Positions 1 through 7,504 of a stretch of 17,449 nucleotides of DNA are shown here, one piece after another. The notes beneath the pieces are model-generated. The model was given only the letters and a program-made list of their open reading frames with translations. It did not search any database and was not told the origin of the DNA. The stretch's first letter is position 1. Each line of letters begins with the position of its first letter. Location: NCBI GenBank assembly GCA_946482585.1, contig CAMLSI010000036.1, positions 1 to 17,449 on the forward strand, in the 5' to 3' direction. The position numbers and the translations under genes are program-made. This DNA comes from an uncultured Lysobacteraceae bacterium. Its GTDB lineage: Bacteria > Pseudomonadota > Gammaproteobacteria > Xanthomonadales > Rhodanobacteraceae.

Positions 1-1868
1 TCGAATTCACCGACGTAGGCCGAGCCGGAATAGTCGGTGGCCGGGCCGTAGAGCTGCACGCGCTGTTCGTCGAAATAGCGGATCTGGCCGAGGCTGGCCG
101 ACAGGCGTTCCGCGCCGGTCGCCGTCTCGAGCAGGCGCGTGGTCAGCGCGACGGTCAGGTTGTTCGCGTCCATCTGCCGGTCGGCGCCGCTGTAGCGGTT
201 GGTCGTGAACAGCTGCGGGAAGTCGAACGTGAGCAGCTGCGTGTCGAACAGCGGCAGGTCGCTCTGGTCGCGGTAGGGCACGCGCAGGTAGTACAGGCGC
301 GGCTCCAGCGTCTGTGTATAGCCCGTGCCGAACAGGTTCGCGTCGCGTTCGAAGATCAGGCCCATGTCGACGCTGGTGATCGGCGTGGTGCGTTCGGGCG
401 TCGCGCCGAGGTCGCGGCCGTCGGCCAGTTCGGTCTCGACGTCGTAGCGCGTATGCCGCACGCCGAATTCGGGGCGCAGGAACCACGATGCGCCTTCGAG
501 CGGCAGGCTCAGGTACGGATATACGTCGAGGCGCTGTCCCGTGGTCGGGCAGACGCGCGCACCGTTGCCGTCGCGGAAGCAATCCTTGTCGAATGCGACG
601 AATTCGGACTTGACGCCGCCGCGCAGCCGGCCGACGAGATCGACGTCGCCGTCGAAGGTCACGCGCGGCAGGCGGACGTAGGGTTCGAACTGGTCGGGCA
701 GCGACGGGTCGGTGACCTGATACTTGTCGCCGCCGACCGCGAAACTCCAGCCGCGGCCGCGGCCAGTGAGGTAGGCGCTCGACGGCAGCAGGCTCGTCGA
801 GATCGCCGACAGGCTGTCGCCGAAGTCCTCGAAATAGCGCTTGTCGCTGACGCCGTTGACGTTGGCCGCGAAATACCAGTTCGGGCTCAGCGTCGTGAAA
901 TTGTCCCAGTGCCACTGGCCGCGCTCGCGCTCGGCGCGGCGGTCGTTCGGCATCCACGAGCCGTCGATCTGGCCGCGGCTGCTGCCGGTCAGATAGCGGA
1001 ACTCGGCGCCCGCCATGAATCCGCGCTGCGTGACGAGGCGCGGATACAGGGTCATGTCGTAGTTTTCGGCGAGATTCAGGTAGTACGGCAGGGTCAGATC
1101 GAGACCGCTGTTGCCGTCGAAGCCGAAGCTCGGATACAGGAAGCCGCTCTGACGCCGGTCGTCGGTCGGGAAGCGCGCATAGGGCAGCCAGAATATCGGC
1201 ACGTCGCCGACGCGCAGGGTCACGTCGTGGCCGCGCGCGATGCCTTCGGCCTGGTCGATCGTGATGTCGTCGGCGCGGATTTCCCAGCTCGGCTGATCGG
1301 GATCGCAGGTCGAGAAGCGTACGAGCTTCATGCGTGCGTGATCGTCGTCGATGAGCTCGGCCTGGCTCGCCCGGCCGTTGCCGCGCGAATTCAGCAGCTG
1401 GAACTGCACGCTGTCGAGGACGGCCGTGTTCGGCGTGGTCTTGCCCTGCGCCTTGTCGGCCGACAGCAGCATGCCGCGATCCTGATAGCGCACATTGCCC
1501 TGCGCGATCCAGGCCGTGGTTTCGGTCCAGTAGGTGAGCTCGTCCGCACGGATCACTTGATCGAGCCGCTGCACGCGCGCGTTGCCCTGCAGCACGTACT
1601 TGGTTTCATCCGAGCTCTGGAAGCGGTCGGCCGCGAAATCGGTGTCGGCGTCTTCGCGCACGCCCGTGGTCGGCAGCCCCGCCACGTAGAACGACAGCAG
1701 CGCGTTGGGCTTGCACAGGCTGAAGTCGTCGGACTTGCGCGGGCATTGGTCGCTGCCGGGCAGGCAGGCAGCCGGATTGGCTGCAGGGGCGCCCGCGCCG
1801 TAGAGGCACAGGACGGTGGCCTGCACCAGATGGCGCAGGCGGAAAGTACGCGAAAGATTGCGCGGCAC
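1..1868 (-). CDS. lptD: LPS-assembly outer-membrane protein LptD (C-terminus beyond window)
   Basis: LptD forms the outer-membrane beta-barrel that, with LptE, inserts lipopolysaccharide into the outer leaflet. The frame is open from a TAA at 1941-1943 to the window edge and contains no ATG near its beginning. The GTG at 1866-1868 is the best start, although no strong ribosome site precedes it. About 622 codons are visible. Residues 1-30 look like a signal peptide (RNLSRTFRLRHL, then VQATVLCLYGAGAPAA). An LptA-like jelly-roll region follows (VLQGNARVQRLDQVIRADEL, then WIAQGNVRYQDRGMLLSADK), and then the barrel, with the family signatures EPRLYYLRVPYRDQSDLP and NRYSGADRQMDANNLTVALT. Cysteines C35, C42 and C52, and C188 in STCDPDQPSWEIRA, match the N-terminal partners of the LptD disulfides; the C-terminal partners are outside the window. 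The gene diverges from msrB across 129 bases. Confidence 0.95.
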   Translation of the reverse strand, partial: MPRNLSRTFRLRHLVQATVLCLYGAGAPAANPAACLPGSDQCPRKSDDFSLCKPNALLSFYVAGLPTTGVREDADTDFAADRFQSSDETKYVLQGNARVQRLDQVIRADELTYWTETTAWIAQGNVRYQDRGMLLSADKAQGKTTPNTAVLDSVQFQLLNSRGNGRASQAELIDDDHARMKLVRFSTCDPDQPSWEIRADDITIDQAEGIARGHDVTLRVGDVPIFWLPYARFPTDDRRQSGFLYPSFGFDGNSGLDLTLPYYLNLAENYDMTLYPRLVTQRGFMAGAEFRYLTGSSRGQIDGSWMPNDRRAERERGQWHWDNFTTLSPNWYFAANVNGVSDKRYFEDFGDSLSAISTSLLPSSAYLTGRGRGWSFAVGGDKYQVTDPSLPDQFEPYVRLPRVTFDGDVDLVGRLRGGVKSEFVAFDKDCFRDGNGARVCPTTGQRLDVYPYLSLPLEGASWFLRPEFGVRHTRYDVETELADGRDLGATPERTTPITSVDMGLIFERDANLFGTGYTQTLEPRLYYLRVPYRDQSDLPLFDTQLLTFDFPQLFTTNRYSGADRQMDANNLTVALTTRLLETATGAERLSASLGQIRYFDEQRVQLYGPATDYSGSAYVGEF

Positions 1869-1898
1869 AGGCAGGTCTTTGGCAGACGGCGAGACGCG

Positions 1899-1904
1899 TA
1901 AGAT
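1899..1904 (+). promoter_or_regulatory. msrB: Possible -10 element for msrB
   Basis: TAAGAT matches four of six bases of the sigma-70 -10 consensus. It would give a leader of roughly 85-90 bases to the msrB ATG, including the 1953-1969 palindrome. No convincing -35 lies at the right distance (TCTTTG is 17 bases upstream), so this is a weak call. Confidence 0.2.
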
Positions 1905-1952
1905 GCCCGAAAGCCGGCCGTGGCAGCAATCAGCGCGGCGTTAAGTCCTTGA

Positions 1953-1969
1953 CGGCACAGCTTGTGCCG
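1953..1969. promoter_or_regulatory. Perfect 7-bp palindrome in the lptD-msrB intergenic region
   Basis: CGGCACA and TGTGCCG are separated by the three bases GCT. The palindrome ends 28 bases before the msrB ATG and lies about 84 bases upstream of the lptD GTG. It could be an operator for either divergent gene or a hairpin in the msrB leader. No U-tract follows, so a terminator is unlikely. The symmetry is seen directly; the function is inferred. Confidence 0.35.
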
Positions 1970-1997
1970 ACGCGCGCCGCCCTCATCTGGAGCGACT

Positions 1998-2393
1998 ATG
2001 AACACCAAGATCGAGAAAACCGACGCGCAGTGGCGCGAGGAGCTCACGCCCGAGCAGTATGCGATCTGCCGCTGCTCGGGGACCGAGCGCGCCTTCACCG
2101 GCAAGTACTGGGACCACCACGCGACCGGCACCTACCACTGCGCCGCGTGCAAGGCCGAGTTGTTCGGCTCCGACGCGAAGTACGACTCGGGCAGCGGCTG
2201 GCCGAGCTACTACCAGCCTGTCTCGAAAGAAGCTGTGCTCGAGCATTTCGACGATTCGCACGGCATGCGCCGCATCGAAGTGCGCTGCGCGCGCTGTCAT
2301 TCCCACCTCGGCCACGTGTTTCCCGACGGTCCGCGACCGACCGGACTGCGCTACTGCATCAACTCCGCGGCGCTGGATTTCAAGGCCGCCTGA
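1998..2393 (+). CDS. msrB: Peptide-methionine (R)-S-oxide reductase MsrB
   Basis: MsrB reduces the R-epimer of methionine sulfoxide in proteins, here most likely in the cytoplasm because no signal peptide is seen. The product is 131 residues, normal for a single-domain MsrB. Start ATG 1998 is preceded by GGAG (1989-1992) at 5-base spacing; an in-frame ATG at 1962 has no such site. Visible family signatures are [17 protein letters not shown], two zinc CxxC pairs (CAAC and CARC), [11 protein letters not shown], the [12 protein letters not shown] segment, and the catalytic cysteine in [11 protein letters not shown]. It diverges from lptD and converges with the exported-protein gene that ends 19 bases away. 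Confidence 0.97.
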   Translation: MNTKIEKTDAQWREELTPEQYAICRCSGTERAFTGKYWDHHATGTYHCAACKAELFGSDAKYDSGSGWPSYYQPVSKEAVLEHFDDSHGMRRIEVRCARCHSHLGHVFPDGPRPTGLRYCINSAALDFKAA

Positions 2394-2411
2394 GCCGGCG
2401 TCGGCGGATCG

Positions 2412-3122
2412 CTACTGGCAGCCCTGCGCGATCGGCGTCAGCGAGCAGATGTCGAGCGAGAGCATGTTGCCTTCGGACGACGTGCGGAACAGCACGTCGT
2501 TGTTGACGAAGATCGGCACCGACGGATAGCCGACCACGCCGACGTCGGGGTTCACGCGCCAGCGGATTTCGGTGGCGTTCTGGATCGTCGACGAGGCGAC
2601 GGGTACGAGGAACTCGAGCCAGAAGCCCTGACCCGAGCGCCAGGCGCCGCCGTCGGCCGTGTTGCGGGGCGCGCGGAACGCCCAGCCTTCGAGACCCTGC
2701 GTGAGCTGCTGCGGACAGCCGTAGCCGCTGTCGTTGCCGAGATTGATCAGGCGCGGACCGTTCGGCACGCGAGCGAAGCAGAACGCGGGATTCTCGGCCG
2801 AGATCGCCGGCGTCACGCCGTTCGGCAGCAGCAGTTCGAGGCCGATCACGCTGCCGCCGCAGGGATTGCCCGGGTGGCTGATGATCAGGTGCGTATAGAA
2901 CACTTCGCCGAGCGCCGGCGTGCGGTTCGGCGGCAGCAAGGTATAGCCGGTATAGGCCTGCACGCGGGTCTGGATGATCGGCGGATCGCTCACGCACGCG
3001 ATGTTCGTGCCGATGCTCTTGAACACGCCGTCGAACCACGGCAGCTGCAGGGCGGAGGCGGGCTTCACCGCGGCGAGGCAGGTCACGGCGGTAACGAACA
3101 GGCTCGACAACAGGCGACGCAT
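2412..3122 (-). CDS. Exported cysteine-rich protein of unknown function
   Basis: I do not recognise a family. The product is 236 residues. It begins with a clear Sec signal peptide (MRRLLSSLFVTAVTCLAAVKPASA, probable cleavage after ASA at residue 24), so the mature protein is periplasmic or secreted. Start ATG 3122 has an AAGGA ribosome site at 7-base spacing. The mature part is rich in Pro, Gly and Asn and contains six cysteines (ACVSDPP, NPCGGS, AFCFAR, GYGCPQQ, DICSL, QGCQ), an even number compatible with disulfides. Segments such as RVQAYTGYTLLPPN and TEIRWRVNPDVGVVGYPSV suggest a beta-sandwich. No catalytic motif is visible. It is convergent with msrB and lies 140 bases beyond the deacetylase-like gene on the same strand. 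Confidence 0.75.
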   Translation of the reverse strand: MRRLLSSLFVTAVTCLAAVKPASALQLPWFDGVFKSIGTNIACVSDPPIIQTRVQAYTGYTLLPPNRTPALGEVFYTHLIISHPGNPCGGSVIGLELLLPNGVTPAISAENPAFCFARVPNGPRLINLGNDSGYGCPQQLTQGLEGWAFRAPRNTADGGAWRSGQGFWLEFLVPVASSTIQNATEIRWRVNPDVGVVGYPSVPIFVNNDVLFRTSSEGNMLSLDICSLTPIAQGCQ

Positions 3123-3238
3123 GGCGGATTCCTTCGACGACGACCCGGCGGGAGTGCGGGGTTTGTCATCGAGGACGGTACGGCGCAGCGAAAACTGTCA
3201 GGCACGAGCGCGGCGCGTATCTCCGCTCGGCGCCCGAC

Positions 3239-3256
3239 CGTCGGCGAAGCCCGACG
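3239..3256 (-). terminator. Hairpin just after the deacetylase-like gene
   Basis: Read on the minus strand, CGTCGG and CCGACG pair as a 6-bp GC-rich stem around GCTTCG, starting about 7 bases after the deacetylase stop. No T-tract follows. It may end the adenosyltransferase-deacetylase transcript before the exported-protein gene, but as an intrinsic terminator it is incomplete. Confidence 0.3.
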
Positions 3257-3262
3257 TCCGCA

Positions 3263-4186
3263 TCAGTCGAGCAATGCGGCGACGTGCGCCTGCACCGACT
3301 GGCGCAGCGCGGTCAGGCTGTAGCCGCCCTCGAGGCTCGATACGACACGGCCCTGCGCGTGCTTCTCGGCGAGCGCGACGAGTTCCTGCGTGACCCAGGC
3401 ATAGTCGTCGGCATCGAGATTGAGGTTCGCGAGCGGATCGAGCCGATGCGCGTCGAAGCCCGCCGACACGAACAGCAGCTGCGGCGCGAACGCGTCGAGC
3501 GCCGGCAGCACGCGATCGCGATAGGCCGCGCGGAATTCGCCGCCGCCGCCGCCGGACGGCAGGGGCTCGTTGACGAGGTTGCCGACGCCGGTCTCGCGGC
3601 GCAGCCCCGTCCCCGGATACAGCGGCATCTCGTGCGTCGACGCATAGAGCACGCGTTCGTCGCTTTCGAAGATGTCCTGCGTGCCGTTGCCGTGGTGCAC
3701 GTCGAAGTCGACGATGGCGACGCGCTCGAGGCCGTTCGCGAGTGCGTGCCGCGCGCCGACCGCGACGCTGTTGAAGAGACAGAAGCCCATGGCCCGGGCG
3801 GCTGTCGCGTGATGACCCGGCGGCCGCACCGCGCAGAACGCGCGCCGGTGACGCGCGCCGAGCACGCCGTCGACCGCGGCGCAGACCGCGCCGGCCGCGC
3901 GCAGCGCCGCATCGAGCGAGTCCGGCGACATCACCGTATCCGCGTCGATGCGCAGCGACGACCCGTCGGCGGGTGCCGCGGCGAAGATCTGTGCGACATG
4001 TCCGGCGCTGTGCGCGCGCTCGAGCTGTGCGCGCGTCGCGCGCGGCGCTTCGATGCGATCGAGGCCGGCGAAGCGGTCGCCGGACAGCGCCTCGAGCACG
4101 GCGCGCAGGCGCGCCGGCGATTCCGGATGACCGGCGCCCGGATCGTGTCCGAGGCAGCTGGCATGGGTATACAGGGCGAGATGCAT
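3263..4186 (-). CDS. Histone-deacetylase / acetylpolyamine amidohydrolase family protein (class II type)
   Basis: This is a zinc-dependent deacetylase of the arginase/deacetylase fold. In bacteria such proteins remove acetyl groups from polyamines, small molecules or proteins; the substrate here is unknown. The product is 307 residues, full length for the family. Catalytic features are visible: RPPGHHA (H125, H126), VDFDVHHGNGTQDIF with zinc ligands D162 and H164, STHEMPLYPGTG, zinc ligand D245 in VSAGFDAHRLDPL, and transition-state tyrosine Y289 in SLEGGYS. The N-terminal HPESPARL motif is also typical. I chose the ATG at 4186 (MHLALYTH); extending upstream only adds residues that overlap the preceding gene. 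It begins 19 bases after the adenosyltransferase stop, so the two are probably co-transcribed. Confidence 0.92.
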   Translation of the reverse strand: MHLALYTHASCLGHDPGAGHPESPARLRAVLEALSGDRFAGLDRIEAPRATRAQLERAHSAGHVAQIFAAAPADGSSLRIDADTVMSPDSLDAALRAAGAVCAAVDGVLGARHRRAFCAVRPPGHHATAARAMGFCLFNSVAVGARHALANGLERVAIVDFDVHHGNGTQDIFESDERVLYASTHEMPLYPGTGLRRETGVGNLVNEPLPSGGGGGEFRAAYRDRVLPALDAFAPQLLFVSAGFDAHRLDPLANLNLDADDYAWVTQELVALAEKHAQGRVVSSLEGGYSLTALRQSVQAHVAALLD

Positions 4187-4205
4187 GAAAGGTTTTCCGT
4201 CGCGC

Positions 4206-4772
4206 TCAGGGGCTCGCCGGCTTCTTGCGCCGCTCGTGCTGCCAGAGCACTTCGCCGTGGCCGCTGCGCCGCGCGAGGACGCGCGCGAGCACGAACAGCA
4301 GGTCCGACAGGCGATTGAGATAGCGCGTCGCCTCCGCACGCACGCTCTCGTGTTCGGCCAGCGTGACGACTTCGCGTTCGGCGCGACGGCAGACCGTGCG
4401 CGCCAGGTGGCAGGTCGCCGCGGCCATGCCGCCGCCCGGCAGGATGAAGTCTTTCAGCGGCGGCAGGTCGTCGTTGAAGCCGTCCAGAATGGTCTCGAGC
4501 CGGGCGATGTCGTCGTCGAACACCATCGCCATGCCGGGTATGCAGAGCTCTCCGCCGAGGTCGAACAGGTCGTGCTGGATCTGCGTCAGCGGCTCGCGGA
4601 TGTCGTCGCCGATGTCGTGCGCGATCAGCATGCCGATCACGCTGTTGAGTTCGTCGACGGTGCCGTAGGCATTGACGCGTGCGGAATCCTTGCGGACGCG
4701 CGAACCGTCGCCGAGGCCGGTGGTGCCGTCGTCGCCGGTGCGGGTGTAGATCTTCGAGAGTCGGTTGCCCAT
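4206..4772 (-). CDS. pduO: PduO-type cob(I)alamin (corrinoid) adenosyltransferase
   Basis: The enzyme transfers the adenosyl group of ATP to cob(I)alamin, making adenosylcobalamin in the cytoplasm. The product is 188 residues, typical for the single-domain PduO type. Signatures run in order: KIYTRTGDDGTTGLGDGSRV (ATP-binding N-terminal loop), AYGTVDELNSVIG, QHDLFDLGGELC, FILPGGG, the CRRAERE helix around residue 130, and YLNRLSDLLFVLAR. Start ATG 4772 is preceded by GGAAC at close spacing; the open frame continues far upstream but that part does not resemble the family. It leads the deacetylase-like gene. The B12 genes cobS and cobC lie 2.7 kb away on the same strand, separated by an opposite-strand protease. 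I see no cobalamin riboswitch motif upstream. Confidence 0.95.
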   Translation of the reverse strand: MGNRLSKIYTRTGDDGTTGLGDGSRVRKDSARVNAYGTVDELNSVIGMLIAHDIGDDIREPLTQIQHDLFDLGGELCIPGMAMVFDDDIARLETILDGFNDDLPPLKDFILPGGGMAAATCHLARTVCRRAEREVVTLAEHESVRAEATRYLNRLSDLLFVLARVLARRSGHGEVLWQHERRKKPASP

Positions 4773-4857
4773 GTCGTTCCGTGCCGTGCCTCGGTCGAGG
4801 TCGGATTTGTCCCAGGTCGTGATCGGGAAGCCGGCGGCGGTGCCGGCCGATCGCGGC

Positions 4858-4883
4858 AGTCTACTGCAGTTGACCCGGGACAA
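4858..4883 (-). promoter_or_regulatory. Possible promoter of the adenosyltransferase gene
   Basis: On the minus strand TAGACT (4863-4858) is a fair -10, with TTGTCC (4883-4878) as a -35-like hexamer. Their spacing is only 14 bases, shorter than usual. The leader to the ATG at 4772 would be about 80 bases. This is weak evidence. Confidence 0.2.
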
Positions 4884-5054
4884 AAGCGGCTTCCCGCAGG
4901 CGGCAGTGACCTGCGAAAGCGAGTGCGTGCGCCGTTCTTCCGGAGTGCAGCGCCTGTGCAGACACCCGGGTCGCCGCTTGTTCTTCACATTTTCTTCGCA
5001 CACCATTCGCATCTGCCGCGCGCACCGCCGGCACTGCCTGCCAAGGACTTGCGC

Positions 5055-6893
5055 ATGCCGGCTTTGCGTCTCGCCTTCCTCAAACTGCTCGGCTGGTCGC
5101 TGCTCGGCCTGTTCCTGCTGCCGCTGGCCACCGGGTGGGTCAGCCGTCGCGGACTCGACAACGTCACCGCCGAGCTGCGCGAAGGCCTGCACTCCGCACT
5201 CGCGCAGAAGACGGATCTCGATGCCGCCGGGCGGGCGCAGTGGCAGGCGTTTGCCGACAGCACCACCGCGCGAGGCCTCTGCGACGGCGACCTGCCGCAA
5301 CTGGAGCGCCTCGCCGCCGAGGTCTGCGGCGCGACCGGCGACGTCGGACAATTCCTGCTGGCGCAAAAAATCGCGATCGCGATGCTGTGGCTCGGGTTCG
5401 GCATTTTGCTCTGGATCGCCGCCGTCGTCGGCATCGCGTATGCGCGGCCGCGGCTGCAGCTCGCCGCCTTCAGCGCCGGGTGGTGGAGTCTCCGCGCGAT
5501 CAGCGCGATCGAGGTGCTGGTTCAGGCGGCGATGCTGGTCTGGCTGTCGTTCTGGATCACCGCGCTGTTCTTCAATATCTACATCCTGAAGCTCATCATC
5601 ATCGCCGCGCTGCTCGCTGCGATGGGCGCGTGGATCGCGATTTCGGCGATCTTCAAACGCATCGAGTCGGACAATGCGATCAGCGGCGTATCGCTTCCGC
5701 GCGAAAAGGCGCCCGCGCTGTGGGCGCGGGTGAGCCAGTGCGCGGCCCGGCTCGGCACCGCTCCGCCGCAGCAGATCATCGCCGGCATCGATGCGAGCTT
5801 CTTCGTGACCGAAGCGCCGCTGCGGTTGCCGCAGGGCGAGGTCCGCGGGCGCAGCCTGTACGTGAGCCTGCCGCTTCTGCGCATGCTCAGCCGCAACGAG
5901 GCCGATGCCGTGCTCGCGCACGAGATGGCGCATTTCAGCGGCGGCGACACCGCTTTCAGCGCGGCCATGGGGCCGAAGCTCGTCGCCTGTGCGCACTACA
6001 TGGGAGCGCTCGGCCAGAACCTGCTGACCGTGCTCGCGTCGTTCGTGCTGAATCTGTTCCGCGCCGCGTTCGAACTCGCCCTGTCGAATGCGAGCCGCGC
6101 GCGCGAGTTCGCAGCGGACAAGGCCGCGGCCGAACTCGTTTCCGGCGATGCGATCGCGCGCTCGCTCATCAAAGTGTCCGCCTATTCGGCCTATCGCAAT
6201 AACGTCGAGCAGTCGCTGTTCGAGCAACGCGAACGGCATGAGGGTCCGCTCGATCTCGCCGGCCGTGTCGCGCATGGTCTCGTGGCCTTTGCGCATTCTC
6301 CCGATTTCCAGTCCGCGGTCGCGGACGGCGGAACGCCGCATCCGTTCGACTCGCATCCGCCGCTGCAGCAGCGGCTGCAGCAGGTGGGCTCCGTCTATCC
6401 GGCCTCGGCGTTTGCCGGCATCGTCGAGCAGACGCCGGCCGACACGTGGATCGACCTGATCCACGACGTCGCTTCGATCGAAACGCCGCTCTGGCAGCAG
6501 TACGAATCGAATTTTGCCGCCGAACACGAACAGCAGCTCGCCTATCGGTACGAGCCGGCGAACGATGCCGAGCTCGCCATCGTGCTGCGCTATTTCCCCG
6601 AAGTGGAAATCGCGCAGAAGAACGGCGGCGCGATCCGCATCAGCCATCGCGGTGTGGAGACGCCCGACACGCGGGTCGACTGGGACCAGGTTTCTCAGGT
6701 GCAGTACGACGATGGCAGCTTCGGCACCAGCGATACCTTGACGATCACGCACCCGGAGCGGGGCACGCTCGGCATGGCCAAGAGCACGAAGCTCAAGCTG
6801 TCGCTGAGCGCAGAGGCGCGCATCACCTTCAAGCAATCTTTCGGCCGCTACTGGCAGCGCCACCAGATCATGCGGAAGCTGCAGGCAGGCTAG
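5055..6893 (+). CDS. Membrane-bound M48-family zinc metalloprotease
   Basis: The product is a 612-residue integral membrane peptidase. The start ATG 5055 has AAGGA (5043-5047) at 7-base spacing; the frame is open upstream but that part is antisense to the adenosyltransferase. Hydrophobic segments lie at about 9-29, 101-130 and 150-200, the last long enough for two helices. The M48 catalytic centre is HEMAH (H289, E290, H293), followed by FSGGDT; the third zinc ligand is E351 in REFAADKAAA. Residues about 500-612 form a separate soluble C-terminal region (ISHRGVETPDTRVDWDQVSQ, then DTLTITHPERGTLGM) that reads like a small beta-rich, PH-like domain; that part is inference. The likely role is inner-membrane quality control or processing, with unknown substrate. 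It runs tail to tail with cobC across only 5 bases. Confidence 0.93.
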   Translation: MPALRLAFLKLLGWSLLGLFLLPLATGWVSRRGLDNVTAELREGLHSALAQKTDLDAAGRAQWQAFADSTTARGLCDGDLPQLERLAAEVCGATGDVGQFLLAQKIAIAMLWLGFGILLWIAAVVGIAYARPRLQLAAFSAGWWSLRAISAIEVLVQAAMLVWLSFWITALFFNIYILKLIIIAALLAAMGAWIAISAIFKRIESDNAISGVSLPREKAPALWARVSQCAARLGTAPPQQIIAGIDASFFVTEAPLRLPQGEVRGRSLYVSLPLLRMLSRNEADAVLAHEMAHFSGGDTAFSAAMGPKLVACAHYMGALGQNLLTVLASFVLNLFRAAFELALSNASRAREFAADKAAAELVSGDAIARSLIKVSAYSAYRNNVEQSLFEQRERHEGPLDLAGRVAHGLVAFAHSPDFQSAVADGGTPHPFDSHPPLQQRLQQVGSVYPASAFAGIVEQTPADTWIDLIHDVASIETPLWQQYESNFAAEHEQQLAYRYEPANDAELAIVLRYFPEVEIAQKNGGAIRISHRGVETPDTRVDWDQVSQVQYDDGSFGTSDTLTITHPERGTLGMAKSTKLKLSLSAEARITFKQSFGRYWQRHQIMRKLQAG

Positions 6894-6898
6894 CGGGC

Positions 6899-7504
6899 TC
6901 AGTCCGCCTCGAAGCGCGAGGCGTTCGTGTAGCTCACGTCGAACTGTCCCATCCGATAGCGGACGCGGCTCGCGCGCGCATAGCCGAGTTGCAGCGCGAA
7001 CGCCCGCGCCGGCGGCAGTCCGAGCGCATGGCAGAGCAGCGCTCGGATCGAGCCCGCGTGCGCGACCGCGAGCACGCAATCGTGATCCTGCGTGGAGCCG
7101 AGCAGCGCGGCCAGCCACGCGCCGGTACGGCGCATGACGTCGCTGAAACTCTCCCCGCCGGGCGCTTCCTGGATCACCCAGTTGTCGGCCCAGTGGCGGT
7201 AGCGGTTGCCGTCTTCGTTGACGATCGCATCCCAGCGCCGGCCGTCCCATTCGCCGAGATTCACCTCGCGCAGTCGCGGATCGCCGAGCGGCTCGGTCGC
7301 GAAGCGCGCCGCGAACACCTGCGCGGACTGCTGCGCGCGGCGCAGGTCGCTCGTGAACAGGAACCGCGGCGCCTCGCCTTGCCAATGCGCGGCGAGGCGC
7401 TGTATCGCGAGAAAACCCTCGCTCGACAGCGCGACGTCGGCGTGCCCGATGCAGAGGCCAGGCGGCGCTTCGGAATCACCGTGCCGCACGAGAATCAGAT
7501 CCAT
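6899..7504 (-). CDS. cobC: Histidine-phosphatase-family protein, probable alpha-ribazole phosphatase CobC
   Basis: CobC dephosphorylates alpha-ribazole phosphate (or adenosylcobalamin phosphate) late in cobalamin assembly. The product is 201 residues. It carries the phosphoglycerate-mutase-like signatures LVRHGDSE (R7, H8 and G9; H8 the phosphate-accepting histidine), SDLRRAQQSA, REVNLGEWDGR with E80 and E85, and the second histidine H149 in AVAHAGSIRAL. The sequence alone cannot separate CobC from other broad-specificity phosphatases of this fold; the call rests on the 10-base overlap with the upstream cobS (7495-7504), which suggests translational coupling. Start ATG 7504 has GGAG at 7-base spacing inside cobS. 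Confidence 0.85.
   Translation of the reverse strand: MDLILVRHGDSEAPPGLCIGHADVALSSEGFLAIQRLAAHWQGEAPRFLFTSDLRRAQQSAQVFAARFATEPLGDPRLREVNLGEWDGRRWDAIVNEDGNRYRHWADNWVIQEAPGGESFSDVMRRTGAWLAALLGSTQDHDCVLAVAHAGSIRALLCHALGLPPARAFALQLGYARASRVRYRMGQFDVSYTNASRFEAD

Noticed and set aside
453..1901. 482-residue plus-strand open frame across lptD
   Set aside because: The opposite strand reads as LptD with clear family motifs; this frame is low-complexity antisense.
4185..5054. N-terminal extension of the M48 protease frame
   Set aside because: The 290 extra codons are antisense to the adenosyltransferase, and ATG 5055 has a well-spaced AAGGA site and opens into a membrane segment.
4773..5054. Cobalamin riboswitch upstream of the adenosyltransferase
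   Set aside because: A GTCACTG and some GC-rich pairing are present, but the conserved B12-box and core elements are not recognisable in the right order.
4206..7385. A 1059-residue minus-strand open frame spanning the protease gene
   Set aside because: Only its last 188 codons resemble a protein (the adenosyltransferase). The rest is Arg/Gly/Ala-rich antisense of the M48 gene, a usual GC-rich shadow.
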